Shown piece by piece: positions 18,067-26,379 of a stretch of DNA of 64,000 nt. Source of the DNA: [Eubacterium] infirmum (GTDB lineage Bacteria > Bacillota > Clostridia > Peptostreptococcales > Anaerovoracaceae). Every line of letters starts with the position of its first letter. Positions within the stretch are counted from its first letter, which is position 1. Location: assembly GCA_900450455.1 (NCBI GenBank), contig UGGN01000002.1, forward strand, positions 124,001 through 188,000, given 5' to 3'. Position numbers and translations under genes: made by a program. A model generated the notes under the pieces. The model worked only from the letters and a program-made list of their open reading frames with translations, ran no database searches and had not been told where the DNA came from.

Positions 18067-18861
18067 ATGCTTGCCGATTCTACGGGAATCATTTTAAGGC
18101 GAATAAATGCAACATCGGGAAGGAAGATGCTCTCCATATTTACGCAGAAATACGGAAAGATAAGTGCAGGAACAAGCATTTCCGAAAAGAGTAGCAAGGG
18201 CAAGGCGACGCTTAGCCTAAACCGCTTTACCTACGGACGCTATGAAATTTATAGGAGTAGGGACTTCTATAATGTCAATAGTGGAGAGGTCGTTAAGAGT
18301 TTCTTTCGCATAGGAGAAAATCCTGACAAGTACTTTGCGGCATCATTTGTACTGGAGCTTACGGATAAGGCTTTACCTGAGGAACTTCCGCAGCCGAAGC
18401 TTCTAAACGAGCTCGTGGACTTTCTTGAAACGCTTGAGGATAGAAGCAAGGGTTTTATAACTCTGGTTATAGCCTACGAGATCAAGCTGCTTGACGCGCT
18501 GGGAATGCTGCCTAATTTAGATGAATGTGTGGTCTGCGGAACAAAGCCGGACGACAAACACAGGCTTCAATATTTCAGCGTCGAAGACGGCGGAATGGTA
18601 TGTGATGAATGTATAAAAAATATGGAGAAGGAAACCGTACATAATTCTAAGGCAAAGGTAAAGCCGAGATTGATTTTTAGCCCTAAATTTGATATAGTTA
18701 GTATAGTTAAATATTTCTCCAAAAGACCTATCTCAGCTTTCGGAAACATCATGCTGGATTTCGAAACCGAGGAGGAACTTTATAAGATTTTTAGAGAATA
18801 TATTTCATATCATATGGATGTAGGAACGCTTAAGAGCGAGCTATATCCTAGCATTGTATAG
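18067..18861 (+). CDS. recO: DNA repair protein RecO
   Basis: A 264-aa protein that with RecR loads RecA on SSB-coated DNA. The start chosen is the ATG at 18067, which gives the standard N-terminus MLADSTGIILRR just after the era stop; longer starts would run into era. An OB fold covers the first 80 residues. A zinc site is formed by CVVCG and CDEC. The order era-recO and the small gap support cotranscription. Confidence 0.92.
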   Translation: MLADSTGIILRRINATSGRKMLSIFTQKYGKISAGTSISEKSSKGKATLSLNRFTYGRYEIYRSRDFYNVNSGEVVKSFFRIGENPDKYFAASFVLELTDKALPEELPQPKLLNELVDFLETLEDRSKGFITLVIAYEIKLLDALGMLPNLDECVVCGTKPDDKHRLQYFSVEDGGMVCDECIKNMEKETVHNSKAKVKPRLIFSPKFDIVSIVKYFSKRPISAFGNIMLDFETEEELYKIFREYISYHMDVGTLKSELYPSIV

Positions 18862-18871
18862 GAGGTTTACA

Positions 18872-19573
18872 ATGGAAATCACATTAGAGAAAATCGAATT
18901 AGTAAGAGATCGCACCGGGGTAACATATAAGGAAGCTAAGGAAGCTCTGGAAGCAGCCGGCGGAAATGTTGTAGATGCAATAATTGCAATCGAGGAGACA
19001 ATAGACTGTTCAGACAGAAACAGCACTAAGGCTAAGAAGGATGCTTTAATCAAGCGCATGAAGGAATTATTCGACAAGGGTAATGTTTCAAGAATCGTGG
19101 TTACAAGAGACGACCATACTCTACTGAATATCCCGCTAAATGTAGGTATCGTAGGAACGGTAATTGCACCATGGGGAATGATAGCGGGCGTTGTTGCTGC
19201 GCTTGGATTCCGTTGCAAGATTGAGTTTATTAAGGACGACGGATCAGTTATCGATTTGTCAGAGAAAGCAAATGACTTCTACGATACAGCCAAGGAGAAG
19301 GGAACCGACTTCTACGCTGACATGAAAGAAAAGGCACCTGAGGTTTACTCAGATTTGGTTAACAAGGGTGGAGAGGCTTTGAACAAGGCTAAGGATGTAG
19401 CAGCTAAGGCTAAGAGCAAGGTTGTTAAGAACGATTTTGCTGACGACATCAATCTGGACGATATTGCAGAGGCTGAGGATGCAGTTGAGGAAGCTGCTGA
19501 CGATGCAGTTAAGACAGCAGCAGAAGCTGTTAAGGATGCTGCAGATACAGTTGAAGAAAAGATTGAAAAATAA
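18872..19573 (+). CDS. DUF4342 domain protein with UBA-like N-terminus
   Basis: A 233-aa protein. The ATG at 18872 sits behind a perfect AGGAGG site; an in-frame start 18 nt earlier overlaps recO and is less likely. Residues 1-40 (LVRDRTGVTYKEAKEALEAAGGNVVDAI) form a UBA/TS-N-like helical domain. Residues about 75-120 are the DUF4342 beta-rich part with one hydrophobic segment (IVGTVIAPWGMIAGVVAALG) that could sit in the membrane. The last 110 residues are a charged Ala/Lys/Asp/Glu helix with 11-mer-like repeats (KDAADTVEEK and the like), as in LEA-type proteins. The function is unknown. Confidence 0.8.
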   Translation: MEITLEKIELVRDRTGVTYKEAKEALEAAGGNVVDAIIAIEETIDCSDRNSTKAKKDALIKRMKELFDKGNVSRIVVTRDDHTLLNIPLNVGIVGTVIAPWGMIAGVVAALGFRCKIEFIKDDGSVIDLSEKANDFYDTAKEKGTDFYADMKEKAPEVYSDLVNKGGEALNKAKDVAAKAKSKVVKNDFADDINLDDIAEAEDAVEEAADDAVKTAAEAVKDAADTVEEKIEK

Positions 19574-19639
19574 TAGGAATAGAATCCGAACTCAATTTGA
19601 ATTAGTTTGAAATACAAGGGAAGCAGGTTATTTTTACAG

Positions 19640-21049
19640 ATGGAAAACAGTAAAGCAACGATGGAAAAAATTGTCGCATTAGCAAAGAACAGGGGCTACG
19701 TTTATCCCGGTTCTGAGATTTACGGCGGTTTGGCTAATACATGGGATTACGGTCCTTTGGGCGTAGAGTTTAAGAACAATGTTAAGAAAGCTTGGTGGAA
19801 GAAGTTCGTTCAGGAATCCAAGTACAATGTCGGGCTCGACGCAGCTATTTTGATGAACCCACGCACGTGGGAGGCATCCGGGCACATCGGTGGCTTTGCT
19901 GATCCTCTTATTGACTGTAAGGAGTGCAGATCCAGATTTCGTGCTGACAAGCTAATAGAGGACTATCGTAGCGAGAAAGGACTTCCGGAGGAAGCCATCG
20001 ACGGTTGGTCAAATGAAAAGCTTGAGGAGTACATTAGAGATGAGCAGATTTCCTGTCCTGAGTGTGGAAAGAGCAATTTTACAAACATCAGACAGTTCAA
20101 CTTGATGTTTAAGACTTTTCAAGGCGTAACCGAGGACTCACAGTCACAGATTTATCTTCGTCCTGAGACGGCACAGGGAATCTTCGTAAATTTCAAGAAT
20201 GTGCAGAGAACGTCACGTAAGAAAATTCCATTCGGAATTGCACAGATTGGTAAATCGTTCAGAAACGAGATTACTCCGGGTAACTTCACCTTCAGAACAA
20301 GAGAGTTTGAGCAGATGGAACTGGAGTTTTTCTGCAAGCCGGGTGAGGATTTGGAGTGGTTCAACTACTGGAGAAGCTACTGCGTTGACTTCCTAAAGTC
20401 TCTCGGAATGACAATGAATAACATCAGAACAAGAGACCACGAGAAGGAAGAACTTTCGCACTACAGCAATGCGACAACTGATATCGAGTTCCTATTCCCG
20501 TTCGGATGGGGCGAACTTTGGGGAATTGCAGACAGAACTGACTTTGACCTCAGCAAGCATGCGGAGTTTTCAGGTCAGGACATGACATATCTGGATCCTG
20601 ATACAAACGAGAGATATGTTCCATACTGCATAGAACCTTCTCTCGGAGCTGACAGAGTCGCGCTTGCCTTTCTGGTTGATGCATACGACGAAGAGATTTT
20701 GTCAACTGACGACAAAGGTAAAGAGGACACAAGAATTGTTCTAAGGCTTCATCCGGCACTTGCACCATTTAAGGCTGCTGTGTTGCCGCTATCAAAGAAG
20801 CTATCGGTTGTTGCAGAACCAATATTTGAGGAACTGTCAAAGTACTTCAATGTGGACTACGATGCGTCAGGATCAATCGGTAAGCGTTACCGCAGAGAAG
20901 ATGAAATCGGAACTCCATTCTGCATCTGTGTTGACTTTGATACAGAGACAGACGGATGTGTAACTATCAGAGATAGAGATACTATGGAGCAGATAAGAAT
21001 CCCGGTTTCTGAAGTAAGAAGCTATATCGAAGAAAAGCTTGTATTTTAG
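19640..21049 (+). CDS. glyQS: Glycyl-tRNA synthetase, single-chain type
   Basis: A 469-aa class II synthetase that charges tRNA-Gly. It is the dimeric single-chain form, not the alpha2beta2 bacterial form. Motif 2 is in [19 protein letters not shown], and motif 3 in [14 protein letters not shown]. The NTWDYGPLG block and a CxxC pair insertion (CKEC, CPEC) are typical. I start at the ATG at 19640 ([10 protein letters not shown]); an earlier in-frame TTG has no ribosome binding site. No T-box leader is seen upstream. ppdK follows after 21 nt. Confidence 0.95.
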   Translation: MENSKATMEKIVALAKNRGYVYPGSEIYGGLANTWDYGPLGVEFKNNVKKAWWKKFVQESKYNVGLDAAILMNPRTWEASGHIGGFADPLIDCKECRSRFRADKLIEDYRSEKGLPEEAIDGWSNEKLEEYIRDEQISCPECGKSNFTNIRQFNLMFKTFQGVTEDSQSQIYLRPETAQGIFVNFKNVQRTSRKKIPFGIAQIGKSFRNEITPGNFTFRTREFEQMELEFFCKPGEDLEWFNYWRSYCVDFLKSLGMTMNNIRTRDHEKEELSHYSNATTDIEFLFPFGWGELWGIADRTDFDLSKHAEFSGQDMTYLDPDTNERYVPYCIEPSLGADRVALAFLVDAYDEEILSTDDKGKEDTRIVLRLHPALAPFKAAVLPLSKKLSVVAEPIFEELSKYFNVDYDASGSIGKRYRREDEIGTPFCICVDFDTETDGCVTIRDRDTMEQIRIPVSEVRSYIEEKLVF

Positions 21050-21070
21050 TTAAATAAATAGGAGAAGAGC

Positions 21071-23698
21071 ATGAAGCATTTTGTTTACTCATTTAACGAA
21101 GGATCTAAGGATATGCGCGGTCTGCTAGGCGGAAAGGGAGCAAACCTTGCAGAGATGACAAAGATAGGACTCCCGGTACCTTTCGGATTCACAATAACAA
21201 CCGAGGCCTGCAATGAGTACTATCGCAACGGATGTAAACTTAGCGAGGAAATAATTTCCGAGATCAAAGAAAAGCTGAGTGAACTTGAGAATGTAACGGG
21301 CAAAACTTTTGGAAGTACAACAAATCCACTTCTTGTTTCGGTAAGATCGGGATCGGTATTTTCCATGCCGGGAATGATGGATACAATTCTTAACCTCGGT
21401 TTAAACGATGAGTCAACTAAAGGTCTTTCAGATTTGACCGAGAATAGAAAATTTGCTCTGGACAGCTTCCGTAGATTTATCCAGATGTACGGAAATGTTG
21501 TTATGGAGATAGATAGCAAGAATTTTGAGGATATTATTGAGAAATCCAAGAAGGCGCGTGGAATCAAGTTTGACATAGAGCTTGACGAAGATGCTCTTTG
21601 CGAGATAATTGATGAGTACAAAAGGATTGTCAGATACGGTGAAGATGGCGGTTTTCCGTCTGAACCGGAAGTTCAACTAATCGAAGCCGTAAAGGCTGTA
21701 TTCCGCTCATGGAACAACGATAGGGCGATAAGATACAGAAGAATGGAGAGAATTCCTGACTCTCTGGGAACTGCCGTAAACGTTCAGTCCATGGTATTCG
21801 GTAATATGGGTAACACATCCGGAACGGGCGTAGCATTTACAAGAAGCCCTGTGAACGGAGATAATAACGTGTACGGCGAATTCCTTGTGAATGCACAGGG
21901 TGAGGACGTTGTGGCAGGTATCAGAACACCTAAGCCTATCAGTGAAATGGCAGAATCATTCCCTGAGGTATACGAGGACTTCGTTAACATAGCAAAGGTG
22001 CTGGAGCAACACTATAAGGATGCTCAGGATATGGAGTTTACTGTTGAGCGCAACAAGCTTTACATGCTTCAGACAAGAGCGGCAAAGCGTACAGCTCAGT
22101 CAGCGGTTAAGATTGCTGTTGACATGGAAAGAGAAGGTCTCATTGACAGAGAAACAGCTGTTATGAGAATTGAACCGGGTCAGATTGATCAGCTTCTCCA
22201 TCCAAGATTTGATGAAAACGAGCTGAAGGGCGTATCTGCAGTAGCAAAGGGACTTCCTGCATCACCGGGCGCAGTTAGTGGAAAGATATATTTCAATGCT
22301 CTGGAAGCCGAGGCGGCGGTAAAGAATGGTGAAAAAGCTATACTTGTAAGGGAAACGACATCACCGGAAGACCTTGCCGGTATGATTGCTGCAGGCGGAA
22401 TACTTACAGCAAAGGGCGGTGTAACATCACACGCAGCTGTAGTTGCAAGACAGATGGGTAAGTGCTGTGTAGCAGGTTGTTCGGAAATCATCGTTTCTGA
22501 GGACAAGAAGGAGCTCAAAACAAAGGATAAGGTTTTCGGAGAAGGAGATATTATCTCACTTGACGGATATGACGGAAATGTATATGAGGGAGAAATCCAC
22601 ACAGTAGAGCCAAATCTATCCGGTGATTTTGGCGTTATCATGTCATGGGCTGACGGAATCAGAAGCCTCAAGATTAGAACGAATGCAGATAAGCCGGAAG
22701 ATGCTCTCAAGGCTATAGAGTTCGGTGCAGAGGGAATTGGTCTTTGCAGAACTGAGCACATGTTCTTTGATGAAAATAGAATTCCGGCAATAAGAAGAAT
22801 GATAGTTGCAGATACAGAGAGTGAAAGACGAGAGGCGCTAGATGCACTTCTTCCATACCAGAAGAATGACTTCAAGGGAATCTACGAGGTTATGGGGGTA
22901 AATCCGGTAACTATCAGACTTTTGGATCCGCCACTACATGAGTTTTTGCCTCACACAGATGCAGAGATAAGAAGTCTGGCTGATAAGATTGGCGTTTCAT
23001 ACGAAAAGCTCTTGAGAAGAACCGAGGAGCTTCATGAGAACAACCCGATGCTTGGTCATAGAGGCTGTAGGCTTGCCATAAGCTATCCTGAGATTGCCGA
23101 GATGCAGACAAGAGCTATCATGGAGGCTGCGATAGAGGTTAGCGAGGAAAAGGGCTTTGATATAGTTCCTGAGATTATGATTCCTCTAACATCAAGCGCT
23201 AAGGAAATGGCATATATCAAAGATATAGTTGCTCAAGAGGCTGAGAAATGCAAGGCAGAGAAGTCATCTGATATAAAGTATGTGATAGGAACGATGATAG
23301 AGACTCCAAGAGCTGCTCTTACAGCAGATGAAATTGCAGAGAGCGCCGAGTTCTTCTCATTTGGTACTAATGATATGACTCAGATGACCTACGGTTTCTC
23401 AAGAGATGATACTGCTAAGATTATTGAAACGTACATAGAGAAGAACATCTTCGAGGAGGATATCTTCCGTTCAATTGACGAAAAGGGTGTAGGTAAGCTA
23501 CTCGACATCGCAGTTAAGCTCGGAAGACAGACAAGAAGCGACCTCAAGATAGGTATCTGCGGTGAGCACGGCGGAGATCCAAGGAGTATAGAGTTCTGCC
23601 ACAGGTTGGGGCTAAACTACGTTTCCTGCTCGCCATACAGAGTTCCAATTGCAAGAATTGCAGCAGCACAGGCAGCTATTAAGTGCAATGAGGAATAA
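21071..23698 (+). CDS. ppdK: Pyruvate, phosphate dikinase
   Basis: An 875-aa cytosolic enzyme that interconverts pyruvate, ATP and Pi with PEP, AMP and PPi. In anaerobes it often works in the glycolytic or gluconeogenic direction depending on PPi. The N-terminal ATP-grasp domain starts with GGKGANLAEMTKIGLPVP. The swivelling phosphohistidine lies in GGVTSHAAVVAR. The C-terminal TIM barrel has GLCRTEHMF, TNDMTQMTYG and GICGEHGG with a catalytic Cys. Full length. With pyruvate carboxylase at 39.2 kb, it places two pyruvate-to-C3/C4 steps in the window. A GGAGAAG site precedes the ATG. Confidence 0.96.
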   Translation: MKHFVYSFNEGSKDMRGLLGGKGANLAEMTKIGLPVPFGFTITTEACNEYYRNGCKLSEEIISEIKEKLSELENVTGKTFGSTTNPLLVSVRSGSVFSMPGMMDTILNLGLNDESTKGLSDLTENRKFALDSFRRFIQMYGNVVMEIDSKNFEDIIEKSKKARGIKFDIELDEDALCEIIDEYKRIVRYGEDGGFPSEPEVQLIEAVKAVFRSWNNDRAIRYRRMERIPDSLGTAVNVQSMVFGNMGNTSGTGVAFTRSPVNGDNNVYGEFLVNAQGEDVVAGIRTPKPISEMAESFPEVYEDFVNIAKVLEQHYKDAQDMEFTVERNKLYMLQTRAAKRTAQSAVKIAVDMEREGLIDRETAVMRIEPGQIDQLLHPRFDENELKGVSAVAKGLPASPGAVSGKIYFNALEAEAAVKNGEKAILVRETTSPEDLAGMIAAGGILTAKGGVTSHAAVVARQMGKCCVAGCSEIIVSEDKKELKTKDKVFGEGDIISLDGYDGNVYEGEIHTVEPNLSGDFGVIMSWADGIRSLKIRTNADKPEDALKAIEFGAEGIGLCRTEHMFFDENRIPAIRRMIVADTESERREALDALLPYQKNDFKGIYEVMGVNPVTIRLLDPPLHEFLPHTDAEIRSLADKIGVSYEKLLRRTEELHENNPMLGHRGCRLAISYPEIAEMQTRAIMEAAIEVSEEKGFDIVPEIMIPLTSSAKEMAYIKDIVAQEAEKCKAEKSSDIKYVIGTMIETPRAALTADEIAESAEFFSFGTNDMTQMTYGFSRDDTAKIIETYIEKNIFEEDIFRSIDEKGVGKLLDIAVKLGRQTRSDLKIGICGEHGGDPRSIEFCHRLGLNYVSCSPYRVPIARIAAAQAAIKCNEE

Positions 23699-23730
23699 TA
23701 AATCTAGCTTAGATACAAAACATTAAAACT

Positions 23731-23765
23731 AAGGAGTACTATTGATTTAGTACTTCTTTTTTTGT
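23731..23765 (+). terminator. Terminator after ppdK
   Basis: AAGGAGTAC (23731-23739) pairs with GTACTTCTT (23750-23758) with a G-U pair, followed by a T-run to 23764. Confidence 0.88.
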
Positions 23766-23839
23766 TAGGATTCTTAACAGTGTAAAAAATGTTAAACAAA
23801 TGAAACAAACATATTTACAAATAACGAAATGATGTTAAG

Positions 23840-23868
23840 ATATATAACGCAAGGGCGCTCTTATATAT
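23840..23868. promoter_or_regulatory. Hairpin in island leader
   Basis: ATATATAA (23840-23847) and TTATATAT (23861-23868) pair, with an inner CGC/GCG stem around AAGG. This could be a structured RNA element or a regulator site. Confidence 0.4.
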
Positions 23869-23972
23869 TGAATAAAGAGGATATAATTATATAAATCAAT
23901 ATATAGTTGTTGATTTTGAGATGGATAAATGACCATGTTCAAATTAAAATATGAATTTCATATAGCAAACTA

Positions 23973-24018
23973 AACCATTCGGATGGGTGAAGTATTATTG
24001 ATTAATAATGGATTGGTT
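23973..24018 (+). ncRNA. Candidate three-way-junction RNA in island leader
   Basis: AACCA (23973-23977) pairs with TGGTT (24014-24018), enclosing two hairpins: TTC-GGATGGGT-GAA, and ATTATT-GATT-AATAAT. The layout is that of a small three-way junction. It matches no riboswitch I know, and compensatory changes cannot be tested by eye. Confidence 0.3.
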
Positions 24019-24302
24019 GACACAAGGTAAAATCGTTTACAAGACGACATTGGAGGCTGTAATAAAATGTTATTATCAGGAAGGTAAAAACATATAATAA
24101 TTGATGTGGAGTTGTTGTAGATAGATGCTTGTGTTTGGATCTAAGGCAATTAAGTATATTAAAAAGGAAAAGACAACAGTTTTGAAGTTGCAGAAAACTG
24201 AGCGGTGACTTGTTGAGGATATGAATGAAATTCTTGAAAAGGAACTAAGTGTTACAAAAAAATTAAAGTTTAATTTATTCAATAAAGAATGGAGGATATG
24301 GT

Positions 24303-25580
24303 ATGAAAACGCTAGACCAAAGACTTTTAGGCTTAGGACAGAAAATAATTTATTACCGTAATAATGCTGGAATTAATCAGAAAGATTTAGCAGATAATCT
24401 TGGTATTAGTAGAACAACACTAAGTTTTATTGAGAATGGTTCCCAAGCACCAAGTTTTGATGTTTTAGTAAAATTAGCACAAATAACCAATATAAATTTT
24501 AACGAACTCATAGATGTAAAGAAAAAAAATATATTGGTAGTAGATACTAATATTTTACTAAATCGTCCAGAAATGTTGGGTGTGCTATTGAAAGATTGTG
24601 ATCGAGTGTACATACCTGTTCCTGTTATTAATGAATTAAACTATCAAAAAGATTATGGAAGAGAAAAAGAACGCAGAAATGCATCTTTATGCGAAGATAT
24701 CATAAGCAAGAAGAAATCCGAAAAGCTAGACATTCATACAGATTCAGATTTCGATGGAAGTAATGATGACAAGATAATTGATATAGCAATAAAACTTGCG
24801 GAGAAACAAACTTCAAATACAGTTTATCTTTTAACTAATGATAAAGATTTTAAGCTTAAAAATACTAAAGGGATGATGAATCTTAAGATAATTGGTTCAA
24901 ATCAATACAACAAGATTTTTAGCGAGAAAGATGGATATAATGATACTCTCTCACAACGTTTTTTTTTAAGTGTGTTAAAGCGTGATTTGGATTCAGCAAA
25001 ATGCTTGATTACAAAAAAAGAAAAAAGTGTAAATATTAATGCCATTGATCCTAGATCAGGAAATACGCCATTAATTCAGGCTTTAGTAAATAAAGATGAG
25101 GAGATGGTAAAATATTTACTTGCATTGGATCGTATTGATGTAAATGCAGTAGATAATAAAAAACACTATTTACCACCTCTGTCGCACGTTATGCAGATGA
25201 AAAATGAGAGTGATGCAGAAAAGTTTGCAATAATGCTAATAGAAAGTGGGGCTAATGTAAATGAACCATCGCAAAGTGAAACAAATCTTTTTAATATGCC
25301 ATTGATGATAGCTGCATGGCATGGAAGTTTAAACCTTGTGAAGTTGTTGGTTGAAAATGGTGCGTATGTAAACCAACAGGATAAGAAGAATGGATTTACA
25401 GCATTGATGAAAGCAATTTTCAATAAAGAAGATTTTTCGATTGTTGAGTATCTTTTAAAGCATGGTGCAGATAAAAACATTATTTCTTTCCATGATAAAA
25501 AAACTGCACTTGATTATGCTTATGACAAAGAAAACAGAGCATTAATTAATTTACTGAAAGAGGGTGATATTAATGATTGA
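24303..25580 (+). CDS. XRE helix-turn-helix / PIN nuclease / ankyrin repeat fusion
   Basis: A 425-aa three-part protein. Residues 8-70 are an XRE DNA-binding domain (NQKDLADNLGISRTTLSFIENGSQAPS). Residues 76-205 are a PIN-type RNase domain in which all expected acidic residues are seen: D81 in VVDTN, E111 in VINEL, D155-D160 in NDDKIID, and D180/D182 in TNDKDF. Residues 215-425 contain about five ankyrin repeats (NTPLIQALVNKDEEMVKYLL, GFTALMKAI and others). Such a fusion could bind DNA at its own promoter, sense a ligand or protein through the ankyrins and cut RNA. Base composition is much more AT-rich than the flanking ppdK, pointing to transfer. It overlaps the radical SAM gene by 8 nt. The exact role is inference. 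Confidence 0.82.
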   Translation: MKTLDQRLLGLGQKIIYYRNNAGINQKDLADNLGISRTTLSFIENGSQAPSFDVLVKLAQITNINFNELIDVKKKNILVVDTNILLNRPEMLGVLLKDCDRVYIPVPVINELNYQKDYGREKERRNASLCEDIISKKKSEKLDIHTDSDFDGSNDDKIIDIAIKLAEKQTSNTVYLLTNDKDFKLKNTKGMMNLKIIGSNQYNKIFSEKDGYNDTLSQRFFLSVLKRDLDSAKCLITKKEKSVNINAIDPRSGNTPLIQALVNKDEEMVKYLLALDRIDVNAVDNKKHYLPPLSHVMQMKNESDAEKFAIMLIESGANVNEPSQSETNLFNMPLMIAAWHGSLNLVKLLVENGAYVNQQDKKNGFTALMKAIFNKEDFSIVEYLLKHGADKNIISFHDKKTALDYAYDKENRALINLLKEGDIND

Positions 25581-26379
25581 TAGGATTTGCATATCAATTA
25601 ATAATAGGTGCAACCTTTCATGCAAGTATTGCCACTTTCACGATAAAAGGGTTGTAGAAGATGCAGAGATGGATATATTCAAAATTCTAGATAATGTAAA
25701 AAAATACGCCACTGGTGATTTTAAAATTGGATTCGTTGGAAATGGTGAGGCTTTATTAGATTGGCCTAAGCTGAAATCATATATAGTTTATATTGAGGAC
25801 CATCCAAACATAAGCGTATATATTATTACTAATGGAACAGTATCCCTTAAAAACGAGGATTGGCTATTTTTAAAAAAGCATAAGGTTAATGTTGGTTTTT
25901 CAATTGATGGTCCCAAGGACTTACATGATAAAAATCGTTGTGGATCTTTTGATAAGGCGATACAGAATGTCGAAGAATATAAGCGCATTATAGGGGAATA
26001 TCCGACGTTTAATGCAACCGTGGGTAGTGACATCTTGCTAAATGCGGATAAGGTTATCGATTTTTTTAAACCCTTTGATGTCCGAGTTACTTTTTCACGT
26101 ATGATTGGAAAGCACGGAATATCTTTAAGTGACTATCGTGATTTCCTGCAATTTGCAGAGAAGAAGCTAAAAGTTAGAAGAGGCGGATTAGACTGTACGA
26201 TGTATGGAGGTGAGTGTGGTGCAGGAAATAATAACTATTTCTTTGCTAACGGAAATGTTTATTTTTGTGGAAATTGCATTGATTTACCTCCAGTTGGAAG
26301 CAGTGATATGCCATTTGAAGAATTGGAAAATATATCTTTAGAGTTTGATAGAAATTATTGCTTTAAGGAGTCTTTATGA
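25573..26379 (+). CDS. Radical SAM enzyme with C-terminal SPASM/Twitch-like cysteines
   Basis: A 268-aa enzyme. The start is the ATG at 25573, eight bases after GAGGG, inside the end of the previous gene. The radical SAM cluster motif is CNLSCKYC (C13, C17, C20), and GNGEALLD and YIITNGT follow as in the SAM-binding fold. After about residue 210 there are five or six more cysteines (LDCTMYGGECGAG, YFCGNC, NYC) with FANGNVYFC, resembling an auxiliary-cluster SPASM or Twitch domain. Those usually act on peptides, though other substrates occur. It is coupled by overlaps to both neighbours. The reaction is not known. In this cassette it could act on a nucleotide-like or peptide product. Confidence 0.85.
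   Translation: MIDRICISINNRCNLSCKYCHFHDKRVVEDAEMDIFKILDNVKKYATGDFKIGFVGNGEALLDWPKLKSYIVYIEDHPNISVYIITNGTVSLKNEDWLFLKKHKVNVGFSIDGPKDLHDKNRCGSFDKAIQNVEEYKRIIGEYPTFNATVGSDILLNADKVIDFFKPFDVRVTFSRMIGKHGISLSDYRDFLQFAEKKLKVRRGGLDCTMYGGECGAGNNNYFFANGNVYFCGNCIDLPPVGSSDMPFEELENISLEFDRNYCFKESL

Larger units (their letters stand above)
23766..24302 (+). other. 537-nt AT-rich non-coding leader of the four-gene island
   Basis: No intact gene is seen. The stretch is very AT-rich and holds several stem-loops, two of which are listed separately. A reading frame from the ATG at 24125 gives 27 codons to a TGA at 24206. It stays open beyond the stop (LVEDMNEILEKELS and on) to about 24358, so it may be a decayed small gene. 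A TATAAT occurs at 23882-23887 without a good -35 box. A GGAGG site at about 24291 serves the first island gene. Confidence 0.6.

Noticed and set aside
19574..19640. T-box leader before glyQS
   Set aside because: The gap is only about 65 nt and lacks the conserved T-box sequence.
23940..24020. Cyclic di-GMP (GEMM-I) riboswitch, suggested by GCAAACTAAACCATTCGG
   Set aside because: The other conserved GEMM parts (the GACGCAAAGCC block and tetraloop receptor) are absent.
23766..24302. Retron msr/msd or CRISPR-like array in the island leader
   Set aside because: No reverse transcriptase gene lies near and no regular repeat-spacer pattern exists. The hairpins are unlike typical msd stems.
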